NCBI GenBank assembly: GCA_020633465.1
Contig: JACKDN010000032.1
Span: 22,099 to 86,098, forward strand
From: Myxococcales bacterium
GTDB lineage: Bacteria; Myxococcota_A; Bradymonadia; UBA7976; UBA1532
DNA: 64,000 nt
Reading direction: 5' to 3'
Below the pieces are notes generated by a model. The model ran no database searches, was not told the DNA's origin, and saw nothing but the letters and a program-made list of their open reading frames with translations. Shown here piece by piece: positions 34,810 through 43,683 of the stretch. The stretch's first letter is position 1. Every line of letters starts with the position of its first letter. Made by a program: the position numbers and the translations under genes.

Positions 34810-35916
34810 ATGAAGACACGCGTGGCGTTCATCGGATGGCGGGGCATGGTGGGGTCGGTGCTGCTGGACCGCATGCGCACCTGCGGCGACTTCGCCCGAC
34901 TGCAGCCGGTCTTCTTCAGCACCAGCAACCCGGGCGGCGCGGCCCCCGACGTCGGCGTCGACACCCCGAACCTGGGCGACGCGCACGACCTGGACGTGCT
35001 GGGCCAGTACCCGGTCATCGTCACCTGCCAGGGCGGCGGCTACACCGACGCCGTGCACGATCGCCTGCGCGCCTCGGGCTGGGGCGGCTACTGGATCGAC
35101 GCGGCCAGCGCGCTGCGGATGCGCGACGAAGCGGCCCTGGTGCTGCACCCGGTGAACGGGAAGCGCGTCGCCGAGGCCATCGCCGGGGACACCCGCGATC
35201 TCATCGGCGCCAACTGCACCGTCAGCCTGATGCTGGTGGCCACCGCGGGCCTGTTCGAGGCCGGCCTGGTGGAGTGGGTCAGCAGCATGACCTACCAGGC
35301 CGCCAGCGGCGCCGGCGCCGCCTCGATGACCGAGCTGGTGGCCCAGATGGGCTACCTGGGCGGCCGCGCCGATCTGGCCGCCGACGCCCTCGATCTCGAT
35401 CGCGCGGTGGGGGACGCCCTGACCGCCCCCGACTTCCCGCGCAAGCACTTCGGCCACCCGCTGGCCGCCAACGTGCTGCCCTTCATCGACCGCCCGGTGG
35501 CCGACGGCCAGAGCCGCGAGGAGTGGAAGGCGCAGGTCGAGGCCAACAAGATCCTCGGCACGAAGACGCCGGTGCCCATCGACGGCACCTGCGTGCGCGT
35601 CGGCGCCCTGCGCAGCCACGCCCAGGGCCTGACCATCAAGCTGACCAAGGACGTGCCGCTGGCCGACATCGAGGCCATCCTCGCCGAGCACAACGAGTGG
35701 GCCGCGGTCGTGCCCAACACCCCCGACGAGACCCTGGCGCGCCTCACCCCCGCCGCCGTCTCGGGCACCCTCAGCGTGCCCATCGGCCGCCTGCGCAAGA
35801 TGAAGATGGGCCCCACCTTCCTCAACGCCTTCACGGTCGGCGACCAGCTCCTGTGGGGCGCCGCCGAGCCCGTCCGCTGCGCCCTCGTCCAGGTGCTCGA
35901 CCACCTCGACGGCTAA
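34810..35916 (+). CDS. asd: aspartate-semialdehyde dehydrogenase
   Basis: This 368-residue protein is of the proteobacterial Asd type. The N-terminal NADP-binding motif is FIGWRGMVGSVLLDRM, and the active-site cysteine lies in IGANCTVSLML. SSMTYQAASGAGAASMTELV, and VRVGALRSHAQGLTIKL with the substrate-binding Arg and base His, are all present. It reduces aspartyl phosphate to aspartate semialdehyde, the branch point to lysine, diaminopimelate, threonine and methionine. GAGAAGGAGAG precedes the ATG. The gene stands alone here and converges on the ABC exporter across a tandem-repeat island. Confidence 0.97.
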   Translation: MKTRVAFIGWRGMVGSVLLDRMRTCGDFARLQPVFFSTSNPGGAAPDVGVDTPNLGDAHDLDVLGQYPVIVTCQGGGYTDAVHDRLRASGWGGYWIDAASALRMRDEAALVLHPVNGKRVAEAIAGDTRDLIGANCTVSLMLVATAGLFEAGLVEWVSSMTYQAASGAGAASMTELVAQMGYLGGRADLAADALDLDRAVGDALTAPDFPRKHFGHPLAANVLPFIDRPVADGQSREEWKAQVEANKILGTKTPVPIDGTCVRVGALRSHAQGLTIKLTKDVPLADIEAILAEHNEWAAVVPNTPDETLARLTPAAVSGTLSVPIGRLRKMKMGPTFLNAFTVGDQLLWGAAEPVRCALVQVLDHLDG

Positions 35917-35950
35917 GCCCCCCACCCCGCAAACCACCCCAGCGCCGACG

Positions 35951-36196
35951 TGCCCGTGCCCGTGCCCGTGCCCGTGCCCGAAGCCGCGCCCCCCGCGCGC
36001 ACCCCACCCCCACGCCCGCAGGCCGCGCCCCCCACCCCTTGACCTTGACCTTGACCTTGACCTTCCCCCCCGCCGCGCCACCCCACGCGCACCCCACCCC
36101 CACGCCCGCAGGCCGCGCCCGACCTTGACCTTGACCTTCCCCGGCCGCGCCACCCGCGCACCCCACCCCACGCCCGCAGGCCGCGCCCCTGACCTT
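35951..36196. repeat. tandem-repeat island: TGCCCG hexamers and a compound 69-90-bp repeat with TTGACC hexamers
   Basis: Five perfect TGCCCG units (35951-35980) are followed by three copies of a 33-34-bp block that begins GCGCACCCCACCC and ends CAGGCCGCGCCC (35997-36030, 36087-36120, 36156-36188). Each block is followed by TTGACC hexamers: four in 36039-36062, about two and a half in 36121-36136, and about one and a half after 36188. It fills the 296-bp gap between the convergent asd and ABC exporter genes. I see no gene in it. Confidence 0.92.
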
Positions 36197-36212
36197 GACC
36201 TCCCCCGACCCC

Positions 36213-38042
36213 CTACCGGTACCCCGCCGCCTGCAACGTAAACAACCGCGCGTACAGCCCCGCCCGCGCCATCAACGCCTCGTGGCTGCCCTCCTCCCGC
36301 ACCCGCCCGTCCTCCAGCACCACGATGTGATCCGCCATCCGCACCGTCGAGAAGCGGTGACTGATGATGATCGCCATCTGATCCTTCGCCAGCGCCCGCA
36401 CCCGCTCGAACACCTCCTGCTCGGCGGCCGCGTCCATCGCCGACGTCGGCTCGTCCAGCACCAGGATGTCGGCCCCCTCGCGCATGAACGCCCGCGACAT
36501 CGCCACCTTCTGCCACTGCCCACCCGACAGCTCGCGCCCGTCCTTGAACCAGCGCCCGAGCTGCGTGTCGAAGCCCGCGCGGAAGTCCTCGACGAAGGGC
36601 AGCGCCATGCCCTTGTCCGCCGCGCGCCGCAGGCGTTCTTCGTCCGAGAGGTAGGGCAGATCGCCTACGCCGATGTTCTCACCCACCTTCAGCTGATAGC
36701 GCACGTAATCCTGGTACACCGCGCTCACCCGCTGCCGCAGCGCCTCGGCGTCCCACGCGGCCGCGTCCAGGCCGTCCACGCGCAGCGTGCCTTCGGTGGG
36801 CTCGTACAGCCGCAGCAGCAGCTTGATCAGCGTCGTCTTGCCCGAGCCGTTCGCGCCCACCAGCGCCAGCTTCTGCCCCGGCCGGATGCGCAGCGACACG
36901 TCGTCGAGCGCCTTCGCCTCGGCGCCCGGGTACACGAACGAGACGTGGTCGAACTCGATGCCCGCGCCCGGATCCGGCCCCTCGGTGGCCGTCCCCGACC
37001 GCACCCGGGCCGGGTGCTCGAGGAACTCGTACAGGTTCGACAGGTACAGGTTGTCCTCGTACATGCCGCCGATGCTGGTCAGCGCCGACGAGAAGGCCGA
37101 CTGCCCCTGCTTGAACAGCAGCAGGTACATCGTCATCTCGCCCAGCGTGATGCGCCCGTCGACCGTCGCGATCACGATCCAGGCGTAGGCGCCGTAGAAG
37201 GTGGCGGTGCTCAGCAGCCCCAGCGCGTAGCCCCAGCCGCCGCGCCGCAGCGTCAGCGCGCGATCCTCGGGGTACAGCGCGTCGAAGATGGCCCGGTAGC
37301 GGCCGAGGAACAGCGGCGCGAGGCCGTAGGTCTGCACCTCCTTCGCGTAATCCTCCCGCGCCAGCAGCACCTCGAGGTAGGCCTGCTGGCGCGTCTCGGG
37401 TGAGCGCCAGCGGAACAGTCGGAACGCGTCGCCCGAGAACTTCGCCTCGACGAAGAAGGCGGGCAGCCCGGCCACCCCCAGCACCACGACCGCCCAGCCC
37501 GAGAACTGCAGCAGCAAGGCGCCGTAGGTGACCAGTGAGATCGCCTGCTGCACCAGGCCGAAGACCTTGTTCACCAGGCCCAGCGGCCGGCTCGACGCCT
37601 CGCGCCGCGCGCGGGTGAGCTTGTCGTAGAACTCACTGTCCTCGAACTGCGGCAGGTCGAGCGTCACCGCCTTCTCGAGGATCATCACGTTCACGCGATG
37701 GCCGAGCTGGGCGCGCAGCAGCGACTGACAGACGCTCAGGCCGCGCTGCGCCCCGGCGAGCGCGGCGACGATGCCCGCCTCGAGCGCGACGTACAGCAGC
37801 GCGGCGCGCTGGTGGTCCGGATCGCCCGAGCCCGCGGCCAGGACGACGGCGTCGACGATCAGCTTGCCGACGTAGGCGACCGCGGCCGGCAGCACGCCGG
37901 CCACCAGCGTCAACAGGCCGAACACCACCGTCAGCCGCGGGCTGGTCTGCCACACCAGCGCGAAGGCGCGCCCGGCGTAGCGGAAGGTGTCCAGCGGCGC
38001 CCGCGCGACGTCGGCCTTGGGGGGATCCGGGGGTGGGGTCAA
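36213..38042 (-). CDS. ABC-type exporter (fused permease and ATPase)
   Basis: This protein has 609 residues from the TTG at 38042, which I chose because GGAGGG lies 4-5 nt upstream and the size fits the family; longer upstream readings lack a ribosome site. The N-terminal half has about six transmembrane helices (LTVVFGLLTLVAGVLPAAVA and onward). The ATPase half has Walker A LVGANGSGKTTLIKL, signature ELSGGQWQKVAMSRAF, Walker B ADILVLDEPTSAMD and the switch His in IIISHRFSTV. It would work as a homodimeric, or with a partner heterodimeric, exporter of a peptide, lipid or drug. No substrate gene lies nearby; the neighbours are asd and a small secreted protein. Confidence 0.94.
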   Translation of the reverse strand: MTPPPDPPKADVARAPLDTFRYAGRAFALVWQTSPRLTVVFGLLTLVAGVLPAAVAYVGKLIVDAVVLAAGSGDPDHQRAALLYVALEAGIVAALAGAQRGLSVCQSLLRAQLGHRVNVMILEKAVTLDLPQFEDSEFYDKLTRARREASSRPLGLVNKVFGLVQQAISLVTYGALLLQFSGWAVVVLGVAGLPAFFVEAKFSGDAFRLFRWRSPETRQQAYLEVLLAREDYAKEVQTYGLAPLFLGRYRAIFDALYPEDRALTLRRGGWGYALGLLSTATFYGAYAWIVIATVDGRITLGEMTMYLLLFKQGQSAFSSALTSIGGMYEDNLYLSNLYEFLEHPARVRSGTATEGPDPGAGIEFDHVSFVYPGAEAKALDDVSLRIRPGQKLALVGANGSGKTTLIKLLLRLYEPTEGTLRVDGLDAAAWDAEALRQRVSAVYQDYVRYQLKVGENIGVGDLPYLSDEERLRRAADKGMALPFVEDFRAGFDTQLGRWFKDGRELSGGQWQKVAMSRAFMREGADILVLDEPTSAMDAAAEQEVFERVRALAKDQMAIIISHRFSTVRMADHIVVLEDGRVREEGSHEALMARAGLYARLFTLQAAGYR

Positions 38043-38230
38043 GGGGCCCTCCGTGGGCGTGCGATGCCGGCGGCCCGAGGCGCGTCGCCGTGACGGGCGC
38101 GTCTCACTGGCCGGTGACCGCTGGCCCCACGCCGGGCCCGCGGCCGCGCCACGGCACATCCGAAGTTTGGCCCGACTGTTGTATAAAGGCCGGCAGACGA
38201 GGGCCACGCCCTCGACGCCAGGAGCGCCCG

Positions 38231-38857
38231 ATGGTCGTCCTCACGATGCTGGTCTTCGCCCTGCACGCCCCGGTCAACTGCCCGCCCGAGGTGGGCCAGA
38301 TTCGCTGGGACGGCGTGCAGCACACGCTCACGATCAAGGGCAAACGCGTCGGCGTCCGCGGCACCGTCTGGGACCGCGACCGCGACGGCAAGCCCAGCCA
38401 CAAGGACCTGATGCGCATCGACTCGGCCAGCGGCTTCGGCGTCGACGAGCTTTGGATCGAGCTGCGCGGCAACCTGGCGAAGGACATCGCGCGCAGCCTG
38501 AAGAGCAAGGGCTCGGCCGGCCAGCGCTGCGAGAGCCGCTTCACCGTCGACGGCGTGCCCAAGGTGGGCACGGCGCGGGCGCTCGCCCGCCTGATCGCGG
38601 GCACCGACAGCGGCGGGGGCAAGCTGACCCTCGAAGATCGCGTGCGAGGCGACATGGCCGGCTGGGCCGAGCAGATGTGCGGCGGAAAGACCCACATCGG
38701 CGAGGATCAGCTCGCGCAGGCCCTCGAGGCCCGCGGCAAGCGCGCCCACGCGAAGGCGGGCGCCGGCACCCTGCGCCGCGTCGCCCACCAGGTGGCCGCC
38801 GACTACAGCCTGAAGTGCGCGCACCTCGAGGTGGGCAAGGGGCTGACCTTCGATTGA
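38231..38857 (+). CDS. uncharacterised exported protein
   Basis: This 208-residue protein has a short hydrophobic N-terminus (MVVLTMLVFALHAPVNC) that could be a brief signal peptide. It then has a beta-rich first half (HTLTIKGKRVGVRGTVWDRD) and a helical second half (LARLIAGTDSGGGKLTLEDR). Four or so cysteines (NCPPEV, QRCESRF, EQMCGGKTH, LKCAHLEV) suggest disulfides. AGGAG lies 7 nt before the ATG, and a TATAAA (38182-38187) upstream may be its -10. I do not recognise the family. It converges with the kinase gene with 2 bp between. Confidence 0.65.
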   Translation: MVVLTMLVFALHAPVNCPPEVGQIRWDGVQHTLTIKGKRVGVRGTVWDRDRDGKPSHKDLMRIDSASGFGVDELWIELRGNLAKDIARSLKSKGSAGQRCESRFTVDGVPKVGTARALARLIAGTDSGGGKLTLEDRVRGDMAGWAEQMCGGKTHIGEDQLAQALEARGKRAHAKAGAGTLRRVAHQVAADYSLKCAHLEVGKGLTFD

Positions 38858-38859
38858 GG

Positions 38860-39864
38860 TCAAAGGTCCGCGTGATCGAGCCGCGCGAGCTGCTCCCGTA
38901 GATCCAACGTCTCCTGCTGCCAGTACCGCACGGTGCCGAAGTGCCCGAAGGTGCGCTGGAAGATCGGATCCTCCCAGCGCCGCGCGATCCAGGCCGCGTA
39001 GTGCACGAAGCGCAACGCCCGCAGGGGCTCGACCAGCCGCAGCCACTCGTCGGGGAAGTCGCGCTCGGCGCGGTAGCCCTCGAGCAGCACCTGGCGCTGG
39101 CGGTCGCCCTCGGCGTCGTAGCTGGGCACCAGCATCCACACGTCCTGCACCGCCGGGCCGGTCAGCATGTCGTCGAAGTCGAGGAAGACCGGGCCGTCGG
39201 GCGTCCACAGCAGGTTGCCCGGGTGGCAGTCGCCGTGGATGCGGTGGGTGGGCACGTCGCGGAACAGCGGCTCGATGCGATCGCACAGCGCCTCGACCGT
39301 GAACGCGTACCCATCGCGCGCCGCGTCGGGCAGCACGCCGTTCTCCAATAGAAACGAGAGGTTGGCCCGGCCATAGGTGCCGGGGGTGAGCGCCGGGCGG
39401 TGCTCGGCCGTGCCCGCCGCGCCGACGTCGTGCAGCCGCGCCAGCCACTCGCCGAGCTGCACCAGCTGGTCGTCGTCGAACTCCTGCGGCACGCGCCCGC
39501 GCGTCTTCGGATAGACCGCGTAGTGGATGCCCGCCGCCTCGCCGGTCAGCTCGCCGAGGGTCTCGCCCTCGTCGTCCAGCTCGAGCGGCGCCGCCACCGG
39601 CACCTCGGCCTCTTCGAGGTCCAACAGGAAGTCGTGCTCGTCGAGCAGCGCGTCCCGCGACCAGCGCCCCGGGCGGTAGAACTTGCCCACCACCCGACTG
39701 CCGTCGTCGAGCTCGAGCTCGTACACCCGGTTCTCGTAGCTGTTGAGCACCACGAAGCGCCCGGTCGTGCGCCGCCCGTCGACCTCGACCGCCGCCGCCA
39801 CCATCGCCGGATCGAGCGCGTTGAAGCGCCCGGCGAGCGGGTGCTGGCCGAAGGGCGTGTTCAA
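38860..39864 (-). CDS. srkA: SrkA/YihE-like stress-response protein kinase
   Basis: This 334-residue protein has the size and motifs of the SrkA (YihE/RdoA) family. These are the N-terminal NSYENRVYELELDDGSRVVG and FYRPGRWSRDALLDEHDFL, the catalytic loop HRIHGDCHPGNLLW, and the metal-binding FLDFDDMLTGPAVQD. Family members are cytoplasmic Ser/Thr kinases linked to Cpx/reactive-oxygen stress and protection from toxin-mediated death. Its ATG overlaps the stop of the ArsC/Spx-like gene (ATGA at 39861-39864), so both are made together. Symbol assigned by homology of motifs; the physiological role in this phylum is untested. Confidence 0.92.
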   Translation of the reverse strand: MNTPFGQHPLAGRFNALDPAMVAAAVEVDGRRTTGRFVVLNSYENRVYELELDDGSRVVGKFYRPGRWSRDALLDEHDFLLDLEEAEVPVAAPLELDDEGETLGELTGEAAGIHYAVYPKTRGRVPQEFDDDQLVQLGEWLARLHDVGAAGTAEHRPALTPGTYGRANLSFLLENGVLPDAARDGYAFTVEALCDRIEPLFRDVPTHRIHGDCHPGNLLWTPDGPVFLDFDDMLTGPAVQDVWMLVPSYDAEGDRQRQVLLEGYRAERDFPDEWLRLVEPLRALRFVHYAAWIARRWEDPIFQRTFGHFGTVRYWQQETLDLREQLARLDHADL

Positions 39865-40217
39865 ATGCGCTTCCCCAGCAGCGCCGCGGCCGCCTTCAGG
39901 TCGTTGCCGATCACCATCGCGTCGTCGACGATCAGCACCGGCCGCTTCAGCAGGTTGTTGTGCTCGGCGATCAGCGCCACCGCCGTCGCCTTGTCGGGCG
40001 TCGCGTCCTTCAGGTTGCGCTCGCGATAGACGGCGTTGCGCGGGTTGAGGAAGGGCTTCACCGGCCGCGCGCCGATCAGCGCGTCCAGCTCGTCGGCGCT
40101 CAGCGGCTCGGCGTTGATCTCGCGGCCGTCGTAGTCGACGCCCCAGGCGTCGAGCTGCTTCTTGTACTTCCGGCAGGTGTCGCAGGTCTTCTTCCAGATG
40201 AAGCGGGGACGGGCCAT
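39861..40217 (-). CDS. ArsC/Spx-family thioredoxin-fold protein
   Basis: This 118-residue protein from the ATG at 40217 (CAGGAGT upstream) has the ArsC/Spx signature. The CxxC lies near the N-terminus (KKTCDTCRKYKKQLDAWGVD), EINAEPLSADELDALIG follows, and the C-terminal half carries LIAEHNNLLKRPVLIVDDA. Members are either glutaredoxin-coupled arsenate reductases or regulators such as Spx. No ars genes are nearby, and it is co-translated with an SrkA-like stress kinase. A role in thiol or oxidative stress therefore seems likelier than arsenic resistance, though that is inference. Confidence 0.9.
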   Translation of the reverse strand: MARPRFIWKKTCDTCRKYKKQLDAWGVDYDGREINAEPLSADELDALIGARPVKPFLNPRNAVYRERNLKDATPDKATAVALIAEHNNLLKRPVLIVDDAMVIGNDLKAAAALLGKRI

Positions 40218-40281
40218 CGGTGCACTCCTGAGGGTCGAACGGGGCCGACCGTGCCGGATGCCGCGGGGCCTCGCAAGGTCG

Positions 40282-40310
40282 CTGACACGTGCCCCCGGCT
40301 GTGGTTGGAT
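40282..40310 (+). promoter_or_regulatory. possible promoter of the exported beta-barrel-like gene
   Basis: CTGACA (40282-40287), 17 nt and TTGGAT (40305-40310) precede the ATG at 40336 by 25 nt. Confidence 0.35.
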
Positions 40311-40335
40311 GGCGGGCGGACGTGGGGGTTCACGC

Positions 40336-41190
40336 ATGGGACGGACGAGGCTCGGGGCGCTGGCGGTGGCGCTGTGCCTGGCGGGGGCGGCGCACGCGCA
40401 GCCCAGCGAAGAGGGCTGGCGCCTGAAGACGGATCTGGCGCTCCGCGCCATCCCGGTGGGCATCAACGCGATCATCGACGCCGGCTACCGGGTGCCGCTG
40501 TCGAGCAGCGAGAACCTGCTGCTGCGCAAGACCTACGTCGACGCGGGCCTGACGACCGGGCTCAGCCCGGCCTACCTGTGGGCAGGCGCGTACGTCGAGG
40601 CGCTGCCGGTGGCCGTGCTGCAGCTTCGGCTGTCGGCGCAGACGATGCAGTTCTTCGGCGCCTTCGGGCACCTGCTGCAGCCCACCGAGCCGGGCGACGA
40701 CGGCTGGTCGCTCGACGTCATCCGCGATCAGGCCATCAGCGACGGCAAGGTGAAGGGCGGCCTGATGCTCGAGGGCCGCGTCACCCCGCGCATCAAGGTG
40801 GGCAACTTCGTCGCGTTCGCCGAGGTGCGCTTCCTGCGCTTCGAGATCGACGACCTCGAGGGCGACTGGTACGAGCCCTACTACGACATCCTGGTGGCGC
40901 CGAAGGACAACGTGCTGGTGGCGCGGCCGACCGCGGGCTACCTGCTGCTGGCCGAGGATCCCAAGCGCACCTACCTGCTGGTGGGCGCGCGCTTCGAGCG
41001 CACGCTGACGCAGGAGACCGAGATCACCCGCGACCTGCTCGCGGCCCTCGCGCTGTGGAAGATCCCCAGCGACTGGTGGTCGGCGGGCGATCCCAAGCTG
41101 GCGGTGTTGGCGGGCGCCTGGACGCAGCACCCCAACCGCACCGAGCCGTACATCGCCGCCCAGCTGACGCTGGAGTACGGCGCGCAGTAG
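40336..41190 (+). CDS. probable outer-membrane beta-barrel protein
   Basis: This 284-residue protein starts with a Sec signal peptide (RLGALAVALCLAGAAHAQP). The mature protein alternates short amphipathic strands and turns (LRAIPVGINAIIDAGYRVPL, GKVKGGLMLEGRVTPRIKVG, YLLVGARFERTLTQETEI) and ends in a strand with QLTLEYGAQ. These are features of a small outer-membrane barrel. I do not recognise a named family. It is transcribed divergently from the ArsC/SrkA pair and lies 25 bp before a heme lipoprotein gene, with which it may be co-transcribed. Confidence 0.72.
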   Translation: MGRTRLGALAVALCLAGAAHAQPSEEGWRLKTDLALRAIPVGINAIIDAGYRVPLSSSENLLLRKTYVDAGLTTGLSPAYLWAGAYVEALPVAVLQLRLSAQTMQFFGAFGHLLQPTEPGDDGWSLDVIRDQAISDGKVKGGLMLEGRVTPRIKVGNFVAFAEVRFLRFEIDDLEGDWYEPYYDILVAPKDNVLVARPTAGYLLLAEDPKRTYLLVGARFERTLTQETEITRDLLAALALWKIPSDWWSAGDPKLAVLAGAWTQHPNRTEPYIAAQLTLEYGAQ

Positions 41191-41215
41191 GCGCCGCGGG
41201 GTCGCCTCTGCTTCA

Positions 41216-43660
41216 ATGGCTCGCATGCGCGTCCGCCCTCGCTGCCCCATCGCCTCGTCGGTCCTGATCGTGCTGGCCCTCGTCGGCTGCGACGACGGGG
41301 GCAGCCTGAACGCGCGGCAAGGCGCCGTGGACGGGGGAGAGCCGGCCGCCGACGGCACGACGCCGCCGGGCGACGGGGGCGCGGATCTCGACGCCGCCGG
41401 GCCGGCCGATCTCGACGGCGCGCCGAATGACGACGCCGGCGAGCCCCGCCGGGACGCCGAGCCCGGCGCGGACGCCGGCGCGACCACCGACGCCCGCCCG
41501 ACGGTCGACGCGGCCCCCCGCCCCGACCTGGGCCCCATCCCCGACGGCGGGCCCTCGCCCGAGGCCTTCAGCGGCGGCGACGGCACGATCCTCTTCGTCA
41601 CCCAGGTGCCCGTCGCCGGCTTCAACACCGTCACCAGCACCTTCGCCAACCACCTGCCGGTGACCGTCGCGGCCCCGCGCGGCGGCGACCTGTGGATCCG
41701 CTACCCCGACGGCACGCTGCGCAACCTGACGCGCGAGGCGGGCTATGGCCAGGAGGGCGTGCAGACCGACCGCGCCATCGCCGTGCGCGAGCCCAGCGTC
41801 CACTGGAGCGGCCAGCGCGCGGTCTTCTCGATGGTGGTCGGCAGCAACCCCGACGGCTTCCACGGCGACTTCCACTGGCAGCTGTACGAGGTGTGGAACT
41901 ACGGGCCGGGCGAGCAGCCGGTCGTCCGCAAGGTGCGCGGGCAGCCCGCCGACTACAACAACGTGTCGCCCACCTATGGCAGCGACGATCGCATCCTGTT
42001 CGTCAGCGATCGCCCGCGGGACGGCAGCCGGCACCACTACCCGCTGCGCGACGAGTACGAGGGCGCGCCGACCATCTCCGGCGTGTGGAGCCTGGATCCG
42101 ATCAGCGGCGACCTGTTCCTGATGAACCACGCGCCCAGCGGCGTGTTCTCGCCGGTCGTCGACAGCGCCGGGCGCGTGGTGTTCGTGCAGTGGGATCACC
42201 TGCAGCGCGACCAGCTGACCGAGTCGCCGCAGTTCGGGGCCTTCACCTACGCCGACGAGTCGGCGGCCGCGGCCAAGCTGCCCGAGTCGGCCGCGCTCGA
42301 GGTGTTCCCCGAGCCGCGCACGGCGCTCGACCCGGCGTTCGACGTCAACCGCCCCATCCTGATCTACAACCAGTTCTTCCTCTGGGAGCTGAACCAGGAC
42401 GGCACGGCGCACGAGACGCTGAACCACGTGGGGCGCCACGAGTGGGGCGGCAGCTACACCGATCCGACGTTCCTGGACGATCGCTCGCTGACCGACAGCG
42501 ACCTGCGCCACAGCCGGCACGCCAACACCTACGACGTGTACGGCGGCGGCGGGCTGTTCCACGTCGTCGAGGATCCCACCCAGCCGGGGCGCTTCTACGC
42601 GACGGCCAGCGACGAGTTCGGCAGCGCGAGCGCGGGCGCGCTGGTGCGGCTCGAAGGGGCGAAGGGCCAGAACCCCGAAGAGATGCGGGTCGAGGCGGTC
42701 ACCGCGGCCGACTGCCGGGTGCGCGACGACGTGCGCCCGGCGCCCGCCAGCACCGGGCACTACCGCGATCCGCTGCCGCTGAGCGACGGCAGCCTGATCG
42801 CGGCGCACACGCCGCACACCGGCTCGGTGCAGTTCAACGGCGACCGGCGCAACCCGAACTGGGACTTCGAGTTCCGGCTGAAGCGCCTGGTGCCCGACGG
42901 CGACCTGTGGGTGGCCGGCGAGCCCCTCACCGAGGGCATCCGCGAGCACGTCGAGTGGTTCGATCCGGACGTGCGGCAGACCTACGACGGGGTGCTGTGG
43001 GAGCTCGAGCCGGTCGAGGTGCGGCCGCAGGACGTGCCGCCGCTGACCGCGGCCGCGGTCGATCCGGTCGAGGCCGCGACCATCGAGGCCGCCGGGGTCG
43101 ACCTGGCCGCGCTGCAGGCCTGGCTGAAGCAGAACGACCTGGCGCTGGTGGTCAGCCGCAACGTCACCTACCGCGATCGCAACGACAGGCAGCAGCCCTT
43201 CAACCTGCGCGTGCCCGGCGGCGTCGAGACGCGGGGCGACCAGGGGCGGCTCTACGATGTCGCCTTCATGCAGTTCTTCCAGGCCGACGCCCTGCGCGGG
43301 CTGGGCGGCGTCGCGAACTCGCTGCCCGGCCGCCGCGTGCTGGCCCGCGCCCAGCACGGGCTGCCCATCGACCAGGTGCCCGAGGGCGCGCCCGACGGCG
43401 CGGTCGCCATCGCGCCCGACGGCTCGGTGGCGGCCTTCGTGCACGCGCGCCGCGCGATGAGCTGGCAGCTGGTCGCGCCGGACGGCGCGGCCATCGTACG
43501 CGAGCGCAGCTGGGTCAGCTTCCAGCCGGGCGAGATCCGCAGCTGCCCCGCCTGCCACGGCATCAACACCGTCAACCAGGCGGGCCAGCCGCCGCCGGAC
43601 AACCCGCCCGAGGCGCTGCGCCTGCTGCTCGAGCAGTGGCGCGACGCCCAGGGCGGATGA
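41216..43660 (+). CDS. large lipoprotein with PD40-like propeller and a C-terminal CxxCH heme motif
   Basis: This 814-residue protein has a lipoprotein signal (SSVLIVLALVGC, Cys24) and a low-complexity Asp/Ala/Pro linker to about residue 110. A propeller-type domain follows (VHWSGQRAVFSMVVGSNPDG, SPTYGSDDRILFVSDRPRDG, FSPVVDSAGRVVFVQWDHLQ). Near the end is SCPACHGINTVNQAGQPPPD with one CxxCH. The layout resembles the alpha-subunit-like PD40 proteins related to hydrazine synthase, but with a single heme site and no partner subunits, so I do not claim that activity. The ATG at 41216 is used; an ATG at 41225 is also possible. It may be a surface redox protein related in style to the DUF1592 lipoprotein at 26759. 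Confidence 0.82.
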   Translation: MARMRVRPRCPIASSVLIVLALVGCDDGGSLNARQGAVDGGEPAADGTTPPGDGGADLDAAGPADLDGAPNDDAGEPRRDAEPGADAGATTDARPTVDAAPRPDLGPIPDGGPSPEAFSGGDGTILFVTQVPVAGFNTVTSTFANHLPVTVAAPRGGDLWIRYPDGTLRNLTREAGYGQEGVQTDRAIAVREPSVHWSGQRAVFSMVVGSNPDGFHGDFHWQLYEVWNYGPGEQPVVRKVRGQPADYNNVSPTYGSDDRILFVSDRPRDGSRHHYPLRDEYEGAPTISGVWSLDPISGDLFLMNHAPSGVFSPVVDSAGRVVFVQWDHLQRDQLTESPQFGAFTYADESAAAAKLPESAALEVFPEPRTALDPAFDVNRPILIYNQFFLWELNQDGTAHETLNHVGRHEWGGSYTDPTFLDDRSLTDSDLRHSRHANTYDVYGGGGLFHVVEDPTQPGRFYATASDEFGSASAGALVRLEGAKGQNPEEMRVEAVTAADCRVRDDVRPAPASTGHYRDPLPLSDGSLIAAHTPHTGSVQFNGDRRNPNWDFEFRLKRLVPDGDLWVAGEPLTEGIREHVEWFDPDVRQTYDGVLWELEPVEVRPQDVPPLTAAAVDPVEAATIEAAGVDLAALQAWLKQNDLALVVSRNVTYRDRNDRQQPFNLRVPGGVETRGDQGRLYDVAFMQFFQADALRGLGGVANSLPGRRVLARAQHGLPIDQVPEGAPDGAVAIAPDGSVAAFVHARRAMSWQLVAPDGAAIVRERSWVSFQPGEIRSCPACHGINTVNQAGQPPPDNPPEALRLLLEQWRDAQGG

Positions 43661-43683
43661 CCCCCGACCCCATCGGAGCCCCC

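Noticed and set aside
35831..36166. A minus-strand frame through the satellite with KVKVKV and GHGHGH repeats
   Set aside because: The peptide simply reads the TTGACC and TGCCCG hexamers, has no start signal and no fold.
39861..40217. Arsenate resistance locus
   Set aside because: Only the ArsC/Spx-like protein is present. No arsR, arsB/acr3 or arsM is nearby, and the partner is a stress kinase.
41216..43660. Hydrazine synthase alpha subunit
   Set aside because: Only a distant propeller-plus-CxxCH resemblance is seen. The beta/gamma subunits and any anammox genes are lacking.
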